Below are positions 33,345 to 38,222 of a stretch of 41,994 nucleotides of DNA, piece after piece. Position 1 is the stretch's first letter. Every line of letters begins with the position of its first letter. The notes below the pieces were generated by a model. That model ran no database searches. It was not told the origin of the DNA and worked only from the letters and a program-made list of their open reading frames with translations. Source of the stretch: a virus; the IMG/VR virus record IMGVR_UViG_3300033141_002362, positions 1-41,994 of that record; one strand, written 5' to 3'. The translations under genes were made by a program, and so were the position numbers.

Positions 33345-33518
33345 ATGAACGAAAAAGAAAACGTCATAGACCTCAATGAGTCCGCTGTGCTTACGGCGGA
33401 CGAAATAGAGGAATTGAGACAGGAAGGCTGGAATTGCCTCCTCATCAGATATGATGAGGAGTATCCGGCTGTTTTCCAGAATGGCAGGATAGTTACAATA
33501 GCCGCTTGTCACTTATAG
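33345..33518 (+). CDS. Hypothetical early protein (57 aa)
   Basis: ATG 33345 behind AGGAGGG, stop TAG 33516-33518. The protein is acidic, MNEKENVIDLNESAVLTADE, helix IEELRQEGWNCLL, strand pair IRYDEEYPAVFQNGRIVTIA. No family recognised. It shares size, acidity and overall layout with the 76-residue gene before it. The coding DNA contains a perfect 10-bp inverted repeat with a 4-base loop (33438-33447 with 33452-33461) and a 6-bp one (GTCCGC/GCGGAC). Confidence 0.7.
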   Translation: MNEKENVIDLNESAVLTADEIEELRQEGWNCLLIRYDEEYPAVFQNGRIVTIAACHL

Positions 33519-33565
33519 CGGCTATGGTTCAGCGGTACCGGTTGAGTGACCAGTACCGCTTTTTT
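33498..33565 (+). terminator. Tandem hairpins ending in an intrinsic terminator
   Basis: First stem ATAGCCGC/GCGGCTAT (33498-33505 with 33518-33525) spans the stop codon. Second stem AGCGGTAC/GTACCGCT (33531-33538 with 33553-33560) is followed by six T. The linking GCGGCTATGGTTCAGCGGTA looks like a tRNA 5' half (acceptor strand plus D-arm). Confidence 0.85.
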
Positions 33566-33572
33566 CGCAACC

Positions 33573-33608
33573 GCGAAAGATATAATTAATCAAAATGATA
33601 TCTTTCGC
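33573..33608 (+). promoter_or_regulatory. Early leader element, copy 1 (inverted repeat + ATGATATCTTT)
   Basis: GCGAAAGATAT (33573-33583) and ATATCTTTCGC (33598-33608) are perfect reverse complements with a 14-base loop. The right half contains the repeated element caaaatgatatctttc (33591-33606). The ATG in it opens a 10-codon frame (MISFAQTKGE) ending one base before the next gene's ATG. Confidence 0.75.
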
Positions 33609-33628
33609 ACAAACAAAAGGAGAATAAA

Positions 33629-34180
33629 ATGCAAAACAAAGAAAAGCTTAATCTTGTTTCCCCTAGTCGGGGAGAAAAATATACCATCGATGAGATTCTC
33701 CAGAAGGGGCTCGAAAGAGCGGGTCTCATTGTTGAGGAAATAGAAGTCATTGACCACAAAATCACTTGGAATAGAGACGTAGATTTGGCTCTACATATCG
33801 TATTTCACGTATCTGAATCGCAATGGTGCGATTCGGTGAACTTCAAATTTAATGGGGTCATACCGCTGCACATAACCCCAAAAGGAAAAATTTCCATCAG
33901 TTACAAGGCTGAGGGAAGTTCGTCAATCAATCCAGCGGCGCCAAACAAGCCCACTGGAGACGAACGTGTAGGAAAAGGAATAGTTTCCCCTTGTGGAATT
34001 ATGTATTGTTGGGTGGATGGGGAGAAAGACAAGGGCGTGGATATAGAAATAGAGAAAATCATCGAAAATCCTCTATTTCAAAAGATTTTAAATAGGCTAT
34101 TCGCCGAAAGGTTCATAAGTGGTCTGTTTAGTATCGAAAAAAATGAGTGTCTCAACCAGTATGAGGTTGAGATACTTTGA
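33629..34180 (+). CDS. Hypothetical early protein (183 aa)
   Basis: AAAGGAG before ATG 33629. N-terminus MQNKEKLNLVSPSRGEKYTI, a helix (DEILQKGLERAGLIVEEIEV), then beta-rich stretches (LALHIVFHVSESQWCDSVNF, GVIPLHITPKGKISISYKAE, SPCGIMYCWVDGE) and a helical end. I recognise no family. The coding DNA is packed with perfect inverted repeats: GAATCGCA/TGCGATTC at 33815-33834, GAAATAGAG/CTCTATTTC at 34046-34079, and a 12-bp stem with one G-U at 34146-34176. An alternative +strand frame in the first 100 bp is a shadow. Confidence 0.75.
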   Translation: MQNKEKLNLVSPSRGEKYTIDEILQKGLERAGLIVEEIEVIDHKITWNRDVDLALHIVFHVSESQWCDSVNFKFNGVIPLHITPKGKISISYKAEGSSSINPAAPNKPTGDERVGKGIVSPCGIMYCWVDGEKDKGVDIEIEKIIENPLFQKILNRLFAERFISGLFSIEKNECLNQYEVEIL

Positions 34181-34186
34181 GATTAG

Positions 34187-34220
34187 CGGCACTAGTCATT
34201 CGGCTAGTGCCGTTTTTTTT
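34187..34220 (+). terminator. Intrinsic terminator
   Basis: CGGCACTAG, 8-base loop, CTAGTGCCG (34204-34212), then eight T. It follows the 183-residue gene's stop by 6 bases. Confidence 0.9.
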
Positions 34221-34230
34221 CACAATTTGC

Positions 34231-34272
34231 GAAAGATACCATCAAACAAAATGATATCTTTCAAAATGATAT
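34231..34272 (+). promoter_or_regulatory. Early leader element, copy 2 plus partial repeat
   Basis: GAAAGATA (34231-34238) pairs with TATCTTTC (34255-34262). The element caaaatgatatctttc is at 34247-34262, and a second, shorter copy caaaatgatat follows directly (34262-34272). It lies between a terminator and the ribosome binding site of the gene at 34302. Confidence 0.7.
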
Positions 34273-34301
34273 AGTTCACAAAAAAATAAAGGAGCAAAAA
34301 A

Positions 34302-34613
34302 ATGGGAAAAATATATAAAATCTCAATGTATGATGCCCTGAAAAAGGGCGTCAATACTTATCACGAACTAACAGAAAACACGTTAGTTCATTATTCAAGT
34401 CCCCTAATAATAAATTCGGAAAATCCAACAATTAATAGAACAAGTTGGTTTTCCGAACCAATTCAAATTGAATGGACGGGGGACTTCCGTACGTGGATTG
34501 AATTGGCAATTAAATTTTGTGATGAACCGATTCTACACAAAAGCGAAATATATATGTCTGAAAAGTGGATTAGAAAAAGACCACACTGGACTAGATATTT
34601 CAAATTAGTATAG
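34302..34613 (+). CDS. Hypothetical early protein (103 aa)
   Basis: AAAGGAG before ATG 34302. MGKIYKISMYDALKKGVNTY, then beta-like strands, WFSEPIQIEWTGDFRTWIEL, and a Trp-rich basic end (MSEKWIRKRPHWTRYFKLV). No family recognised. The coding DNA holds GAACTAAC/GTTAGTTC (34365-34389) and a near-perfect 14-bp stem (34415-34429 with 34444-34457, one bulge). The stop codon is followed at once by the 11-bp tandem repeat and the tRNA-like minihelix. Confidence 0.7.
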   Translation: MGKIYKISMYDALKKGVNTYHELTENTLVHYSSPLIINSENPTINRTSWFSEPIQIEWTGDFRTWIELAIKFCDEPILHKSEIYMSEKWIRKRPHWTRYFKLV

Positions 34614-34630
34614 CTTGTCTATAGCTTGTC
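34609..34630. repeat. 11-bp tandem direct repeat (2 copies)
   Basis: tatagcttgtc occurs at 34609-34619 and 34620-34630. The first copy contains the TAG stop of the preceding gene; the second provides the 5' acceptor-like strand of the minihelix at 34623-34655. Confidence 0.85.
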
Positions 34631-34655
34631 TAGGTTCAATTCCTAGAACGGGCTA
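34623..34655 (+). ncRNA. tRNA acceptor/T-arm-like minihelix
   Basis: AGCTTGT (34623-34629), CTAGG stem (34630-34634), loop TTCAATT (34635-34641), CCTAG (34642-34646), one unpaired A, ACGGGCT (34648-34654), A. The T-loop fits TTCRANY, the T-stem has 5 pairs, and the outer stem 7 pairs including two G-U. This is the acceptor-plus-T-arm half of a tRNA with D and anticodon arms missing and no CCA encoded. Such minihelices are minimal RNase P substrates, so mRNA 3' processing is one possibility. No T-run follows, so it is not a normal terminator. Confidence 0.55.
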
Positions 34656-34663
34656 TTATTAAA

Positions 34664-34679
34664 CAAAATGATATCTTTT
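34664..34679 (+). promoter_or_regulatory. Early leader element, copy 3
   Basis: caaaatgatatctttt, nine bases after the minihelix. Its ATG opens a 7-codon frame MISFVQA that stops at TAA just before an ATG at 34692. Confidence 0.65.
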
Positions 34680-34697
34680 GTACAAGCATAAATGAAA

Positions 34698-34713
34698 CAA
34701 AATGATATGTTTC
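34698..34713 (+). promoter_or_regulatory. Early leader element, copy 4
   Basis: caaaatgatatgtttc, one base different from consensus, within the small dyad gaaac...gtttc. Its ATG opens an 11-codon frame MICFAQKRSIT whose TGA overlaps the start ATG of the gene at 34734 (ATGA), as in translational coupling. Confidence 0.7.
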
Positions 34714-34733
34714 GCACAAAAAAGGAGTATAAC

Positions 34734-35168
34734 ATGAAACTAAAAGGTCGATATATAGGGGAAAACTGGATTGATGAGGAATTTCTTTTCAATCCAAAGA
34801 TATACAAGCGGGACGGCAAAGTTTACGCTACACGGCGTGGATACGTTCCTTTTGAGATACATCCTGAATCAATCCACTTGGTCCAGGATGTATTGGACGC
34901 TAAAGAAAATGAGCTTGCCAAAAACCGTAAGGAATTCAACAAAATTATAGGAACTATACAAAAAGCCTCATATAGTTCTTATTCAAAAAGGTTTTCAACT
35001 AATGGAGTTCGTCTGTATTTGAAAGATGAATCTCCATTAAGAAAGCTTGGAAAATCTAAAGATGGCAATTTCACTTTTCAAGTAAAAATAACCGGAAGTA
35101 ACGCCCATAAATGGGAAAATTCCGATAGATGGGTATACTTCGGGGAAATAGTAAATATAGGAGGGTAA
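34734..35168 (+). CDS. Hypothetical early protein (144 aa)
   Basis: ATG 34734 behind AAAGGAG is preferred to the in-frame ATG at 34692, which lies in leader elements. MKLKGRYIGENWIDEEFLFN, then KVYATRRGYVPFEIHPESIH, a long helix (VLDAKENELAKNRKEFNKII), and a beta end (NGVRLYLKDESPL, FTFQVKITGSNAHKW, DRWVYFGEIVNIGG). No family recognised. The DNA has ATACATCCTG/CAGGATGTAT (34857-34866 with 34884-34893), GAACTATA/TATAGTTC and TAATGGAG/CTCCATTA. The stop overlaps the Shine-Dalgarno of the next gene. Confidence 0.7.
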   Translation: MKLKGRYIGENWIDEEFLFNPKIYKRDGKVYATRRGYVPFEIHPESIHLVQDVLDAKENELAKNRKEFNKIIGTIQKASYSSYSKRFSTNGVRLYLKDESPLRKLGKSKDGNFTFQVKITGSNAHKWENSDRWVYFGEIVNIGG

Positions 35169-35169
35169 A

Positions 35170-35544
35170 ATGTTTTTTAATATTTCAAATCACCCTAGTT
35201 CAAACTGGAGTGAGAAACAAATTTCCGCTGCTAAAAAACTAAACGGTGAAATAGTTGATATTCCTTTTCCTAATGTCAATCCAAACCTTAACAGTGATGA
35301 TGTTCGGAAATTGGAACAAGATATTTTGGATACAATACGGAAGTTTGTACCCGAAATATCGGGTCATTATTTCATGATACAAGGAGAATTTTCCTTGTGT
35401 TATTATTTGTTTCGGGAAATTTCTCAACTTGATGGTAACATAGTAGTCGCTACTACTGAAAGAAAAGTAATTGAGACCGTTAATCATGATGGGACGGTCT
35501 CAAAGATTACACAATTTAAGTTTGTGCAGTTCAGAAAAATATAA
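35170..35544 (+). CDS. Small Csx15/Csx20-like protein, candidate ring nuclease-type (cyclic oligoadenylate) phage protein
   Basis: 124 residues behind AGGAGGG. The opening MFFNISNHPSSNWSEKQISA is a strand, then an 'N-H-P-S' turn and a helix; IVDIPFPNVNPNLNSDDVRK follows, then HYFMIQGEFSLCYYLFREI, NIVVATTERKVIET and a final QFKFVQFRKI. I recall this order, including 'NHPSSxWSExQ', 'DIPFPxVxP', 'QGEFxLxxxL' and '(T/S)ERxV', from a widespread small Rossmann-like family. I associate that family, from memory and unchecked, with the CARF-like Csx15/Csx20 proteins predicted to be ring nucleases in type III CRISPR loci. A phage version could degrade a cyclic-oligonucleotide alarm. The DNA contains GAGACCGT/ACGGTCTC at 35473-35501. 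Confidence 0.5.
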   Translation: MFFNISNHPSSNWSEKQISAAKKLNGEIVDIPFPNVNPNLNSDDVRKLEQDILDTIRKFVPEISGHYFMIQGEFSLCYYLFREISQLDGNIVVATTERKVIETVNHDGTVSKITQFKFVQFRKI

Positions 35545-35562
35545 AAATAAAGGAGGGCTAAA

Positions 35563-35820
35563 ATGAAAGTAACGAATAATGATTGTACAAGCCGAATTTC
35601 GGCACAAAAAGGCATTCAGCTTGTATCGAAAATTAGCAAAGAATATAAAAACTCCTGTATTCTTTTCAACCCGTATAATTCTGGTGTAGCTGTTATGGTC
35701 GCGTGGAATAATGATTGTGCAGAATGTGAACCTAAAACATGGATTTTTGAATGTATTGGTAAAAATTTTGTTCGCAATATTCCCGGTCATATTCAGATTA
35801 AAACAGGTCGATTTTGGTAA
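35563..35820 (+). CDS. Hypothetical early protein (85 aa)
   Basis: AAAGGAGG before the ATG. MKVTNNDCTSRISAQKGIQL, helix, then strands NSCILFNPYNSGVAVMVAW, a small Cys pair (NNDCAECEP), and WIFECIGKNFVRNIPGHIQI. Cys pair plus Cys8 and Cys later could bind metal, but the pattern is not a known ribbon. The 5' end can form TACAAGC/GCTTGTA. Function unknown. Confidence 0.65.
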   Translation: MKVTNNDCTSRISAQKGIQLVSKISKEYKNSCILFNPYNSGVAVMVAWNNDCAECEPKTWIFECIGKNFVRNIPGHIQIKTGRFW

Positions 35821-35857
35821 AAATAAACAAACAATTACCAAACTTATGGAGGGTAAG

Positions 35858-36226
35858 ATGCAAGTAAAAAGTGATAACAAAACAATTGATATAAGTCATA
35901 TTATCGTTGAAGTAACAAAGTACGATAATGTAACTTATATCGATTTTGGGGCGTATGCAAAAACTATTAGGGGAAAAAAGTATCATCCATGCATGATAAA
36001 CTCTTTCGGTAAACTTGGATTAAGAATAGATTCACTGCACAATTACACAATTTCGCTCATAAAAATTCCAGATAATATATTTTCAAAAGTAAAAATAAAA
36101 GTAGTGAAAAGTCTCACAAGTTTAGATTTTTCGCTACAGGAAATAACTCCATTAATCATTAGAAAAATAAACCATATAACTAATATGGAATATGATATTA
36201 ACAGTTTAAATATGGAGATGAAATAA
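35858..36226 (+). CDS. Hypothetical early protein (122 aa)
   Basis: ATG 35858 is preferred (GGAGGG directly upstream) over the longer frame from 35711, which overlaps the preceding gene by 110 bp. MQVKSDNKTIDISHIIVEVT, then strands TYIDFGAYAKTIRGKKYH, LGLRIDSLHNYTISLIKIPD, VKIKVVKSLTSLDFSLQEIT, and a helical end. Beta-rich, slightly basic; no family recognised. Confidence 0.65.
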   Translation: MQVKSDNKTIDISHIIVEVTKYDNVTYIDFGAYAKTIRGKKYHPCMINSFGKLGLRIDSLHNYTISLIKIPDNIFSKVKIKVVKSLTSLDFSLQEITPLIIRKINHITNMEYDINSLNMEMK

Positions 36227-36255
36227 TTTTTAACCCTAAACAAAAGGAGAATAAC

Positions 36256-36549
36256 ATGAAAAACAAAGAATTAAAGTTTGTAACTGCAGGAGATAGTGAA
36301 CTAATTAGAAGTACAAACAAATTTTTCACTATTGCAAACAAAGAGGATGTTTTAGAACTAAAAAAGAAAATAGTCAACAAAACAACTAAAGGGCTAATTT
36401 ATGACGATAGTTTAACACCATTAGAAAACTGGTTAAAGTTTATTTGCGAATATAATGGATACAAGTTTACCTTGCCGGTGCACACTGAAATTGCAAGTGC
36501 AATTGAAAATAACCGTGAAATTAGAGAATTCGTGCACATGTTAGCCTAA
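36256..36549 (+). CDS. Hypothetical early protein (97 aa)
   Basis: AAAGGAG before the ATG. MKNKELKFVTAGDSELIRST, then an almost entirely helical remainder (EDVLELKKKIVNKTTKGLIY, PLENWLKFICEYNGYKF, TEIASAIENNREIREFVHML). No family recognised. The DNA includes ATAGTGAA/TTCACTAT near the 5' end and a palindromic TTGCA...TGCAA. Leader element copy 5 follows the gene. Confidence 0.65.
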   Translation: MKNKELKFVTAGDSELIRSTNKFFTIANKEDVLELKKKIVNKTTKGLIYDDSLTPLENWLKFICEYNGYKFTLPVHTEIASAIENNREIREFVHMLA

Positions 36550-36570
36550 AACAAAAGAACAAAAACTAAA

Positions 36571-36586
36571 CAAAATGATATCTTTC
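36571..36586 (+). promoter_or_regulatory. Early leader element, copy 5
   Basis: caaaatgatatctttc, immediately followed by AGGAG and then the ATG at 36600, so here the element abuts the ribosome binding site. Confidence 0.7.
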
Positions 36587-36599
36587 AGGAGATACCCTA

Positions 36600-37220
36600 A
36601 TGGAGTGCACAAAAAAACAAAAGTGGTATTTACACGTCTTAACAGGCGTTAATACTTCTAACCTAAAAGTATCAAAAAAAGAATGTAGCCGGTTAATAAC
36701 ACTTTCAAAAATTGACCGTAAAGAGGCAATACGGCAAACAAAAACTGCAGTCCGGGAAAGTGAAAGTATTGCTATTGTTTCAAGGTGGAATATATCTAAG
36801 CTATGGCAAGAATTTTCTCAGGCTAATGCTATACAGATTGAACAAGAGGAGTTTGTTTTTGAGCTTAGAGAATACTACAAGGAAAACCTTGCAAGCAGAA
36901 AACCGCGTATTAATTTAGAAAATCTTTCGTATACTGAACTATTAAAAAAATGTTTTTATCAAGCTATGAAAATAGAGTTTTGGGGCAAACTACTTGAGAC
37001 TATTCGGCAGCCCTTACACTTCCCGGACGGGTTTAACTGGTTTTTTCTTAATGAGCAGGAATTTCAGGAGATTCATAATGAATATGAGCATATGGAAAAT
37101 GAAAAAGAACTAACCGAAATATTAACTAATGTTAAAAACCTTATAGCGAACAATAATAAAGATAGTGCTATTAATATTATTGATAACCTTGTCAATGGTA
37201 TTGATGGTGCGCCGTTTTAA
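36600..37220 (+). CDS. Hypothetical early protein (206 aa), N-terminal 'TxKQ...LTG' module
   Basis: AGGAG before the ATG. The N-terminus MECTKKQKWYLHVLTGVNTS with SKKECSRLITL resembles a short helical module seen at the start of many phage and plasmid proteins ('T-x-x-Q-x-x-x-L-x-x-L-T-G ... S-K-x-E-A-S-x-L-I'). The rest is helical (KLWQEFSQANAIQIEQEEFV, YTELLKKCFYQAMKIEFWGK) with an acidic C-terminal half. No catalytic motif. Function unknown, possibly nucleic-acid-associated. Confidence 0.65.
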   Translation: MECTKKQKWYLHVLTGVNTSNLKVSKKECSRLITLSKIDRKEAIRQTKTAVRESESIAIVSRWNISKLWQEFSQANAIQIEQEEFVFELREYYKENLASRKPRINLENLSYTELLKKCFYQAMKIEFWGKLLETIRQPLHFPDGFNWFFLNEQEFQEIHNEYEHMENEKELTEILTNVKNLIANNNKDSAINIIDNLVNGIDGAPF

Positions 37221-37239
37221 CCAACAAAAGGAGGATAAA

Positions 37240-37371
37240 ATGACGTTCATACAACTTATAAACAATATTATTTTTCTCTTACAAAATCCAGAAAAGATTA
37301 AAGAAACGGACCCTAAAACCATTGAATACTATATTGATATGCTATATGCGTATCAGGAACAGACAAAATGA
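37240..37371 (+). CDS. Small hypothetical protein (43 aa)
   Basis: ATG 37240 behind AAAGGAGG, preferred to an upstream in-frame ATG at 37165 that lies inside the previous gene. MTFIQLINNIIFLLQNPEKI, then KTIEYYIDMLYAYQEQTK. Helical and slightly hydrophobic at the start. Its stop overlaps the next start (ATGA). Function unknown. Confidence 0.6.
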   Translation: MTFIQLINNIIFLLQNPEKIKETDPKTIEYYIDMLYAYQEQTK

Positions 37372-37622
37372 GAAACTATAAACTGTTAACCGTACAAAGT
37401 CAACTTAAGCTCAAGGGTAAACCCGTAAAGGATTATAAATTTGCCATTGAGCTTGAGTATAGGGAAAATAGCCCTCAAAATAATATCTTTTTCCCTAAAG
37501 ATAAACAAATAACAATAGGATTTAAACAAAAGGAGAAGCAACATGAACTTATCATCAGTAATCAAAAGAGAATTAAAAAGTATCTTTCCAAATCAAAAGT
37601 TTTCAGTAAAAACCAGAAATAG
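37368..37622 (+). CDS. Hypothetical early protein (84 aa)
   Basis: ATGA overlap with the preceding stop. MRNYKLLTVQSQLKLKGKPV, strand FAIELEYREN, then a Lys-rich C-terminus. The last ~27 codons overlap the next gene (start 37543) in another frame, so the basic tail may be partly a by-product of that overlap. No family recognised. Confidence 0.55.
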   Translation: MRNYKLLTVQSQLKLKGKPVKDYKFAIELEYRENSPQNNIFFPKDKQITIGFKQKEKQHELIISNQKRIKKYLSKSKVFSKNQK

Positions 37623-37704
37623 TAATATGAGCAGTTCAATTATGAAGCTACAGGAGAAATACTTTCAGGAGCAAATACTTATATTTTTTGTAACCGGAAT
37701 ATGA
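37543..37704 (+). CDS. LPD29-like short protein (53 aa), possibly frameshifted
   Basis: ATG 37543 has a strong AAAGGAG site although it lies inside the preceding frame. MNLSSVIKRELKSIFPNQKF followed by SVKTRN is the start of the small LPD29 domain ('R-x-x-L-K-x-x-F-P-x-x-K-F-S-V'), found in polyvalent phage and plasmid proteins. After about 30 residues the family pattern is lost in this frame. The -1 frame is open over the same bases and continues with FNYEATGEILSGANTYIFC, joining the next small ORF. Either two overlapping genes or one gene split by a -1 shift. Confidence 0.5.
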   Translation: MNLSSVIKRELKSIFPNQKFSVKTRNSNMSSSIMKLQEKYFQEQILIFFVTGI

Positions 37705-37814
37705 GTGATAAAGCTAAAGAGATAATAAAAAGAGAATTAAACTTAAGTATCGAAACACCAGAATGGGAATTAAACAACTTCATTAGAAGAAAATTCAACG
37801 AAACAGATTTATAA
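37701..37814 (+). CDS. Small ORF (37 aa), coupled to or fused with the LPD29-like gene
   Basis: ATG 37701 overlaps the preceding stop (ATGA). MSDKAKEIIKRELNLSIETP, then EWELNNFIRRKFNETDL, helical. The same frame is open 66 bp further upstream, to just after TAA near 37625, and reads sensibly there, so it may be the C-terminal half of the LPD29-like protein. Confidence 0.45.
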   Translation: MSDKAKEIIKRELNLSIETPEWELNNFIRRKFNETDL

Positions 37815-37835
37815 CAAAAAATAAGGAGACATAAA

Positions 37836-37928
37836 ATGTTTGAACTAAAGAATAGTTTCAAATTAGAAACCAACAAAAGAACAGCAAACATAAATCTTAA
37901 ACTAAACAAAATGATATCTTTAATGTGA
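37836..37928 (+). CDS. Micro-ORF (30 aa) containing leader element copy 6
   Basis: ATG 37836 behind AAGGAG. MFELKNSFKLETNKRTANIN, LKLNKMISLM; the last codons are the repeated element itself. After TGA 37926-37928 the same frame continues open for 32 codons to a Cys-rich segment (GICCTKCGELTK), so readthrough or an old stop mutation is conceivable. Confidence 0.4.
   Translation: MFELKNSFKLETNKRTANINLKLNKMISLM
37907..37922 (+). promoter_or_regulatory. Early leader element, copy 6
   Basis: caaaatgatatcttta, inside the end of the micro-ORF at 37836-37928 and in the same frame as it. Confidence 0.6.
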
Positions 37929-38025
37929 GAAATACTATTATTAACACTAATAAACTTCAGAAAAATTAATAGTAAGGAGGTCTACACAGAAGATGGTATA
38001 TGCTGTACGAAATGCGGGGAACTAA
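37929..38025 (+). other. Remnant with a Shine-Dalgarno site and zinc-knuckle-like fragment
   Basis: AAGGAGGTCTACA (about 37974-37986) closely resembles the AGGAGGTCTACC before the gene at 38071, but the ATG 12 bases later opens only 10 codons. One other frame reads VYTEDGICCTKCGELTK, a metal-knuckle-like fragment with no start. This looks like a decayed small gene. Confidence 0.35.
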
Positions 38026-38041
38026 CAAAATGATATCTTTA
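38026..38041 (+). promoter_or_regulatory. Early leader element, copy 7
   Basis: caaaatgatatcttta. Its ATG opens a 14-codon frame MISLNPNKPIGGLP whose TGA overlaps the ATG of the RHH gene at 38071 (ATGA). Confidence 0.7.
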
Positions 38042-38070
38042 AACCCTAACAAACCAATAGGAGGTCTACC

Positions 38071-38220
38071 ATGAAGAAAAGAATTAACCTGTATCTTGAA
38101 AACAAAATTACCGATAGCGCCAGAGAAAAACTTTCAAAAAATCCAGTTCAAAGAAGTTTATCATCATTAATTGAGGAGCTTCTCTGGAAATGGGCAAACC
38201 AAAAAACAGAAGGAGAATAA
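38071..38220 (+). CDS. Ribbon-helix-helix-like small protein (49 aa)
   Basis: ATG 38071 behind AGGAGG. A basic strand (KKRINLYLEN), helix 1 (KITDSAREKLSK), a turn (NPVQRSLS) and helix 2 (SLIEELLWKWAN) follow the CopG/MetJ plan. It is the third RHH-type protein of the window and lies near the end of the early operon. Probable DNA-binding regulator; target unknown. Confidence 0.6.
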   Translation: MKKRINLYLENKITDSAREKLSKNPVQRSLSSLIEELLWKWANQKTEGE

Positions 38221-38222
38221 CT

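Noticed and set aside
33518-33560. tRNA gene starting GCGGCTATGGTTCAGCGGTA
   Set aside because: The 5' part looks tRNA-like, but no matching anticodon arm or 3' half follows; the bases instead form a strong intrinsic terminator.
34600-34660. Complete tRNA gene
   Set aside because: Only the acceptor/T-arm half can be folded; no anticodon or D arm lies between the two acceptor strands.
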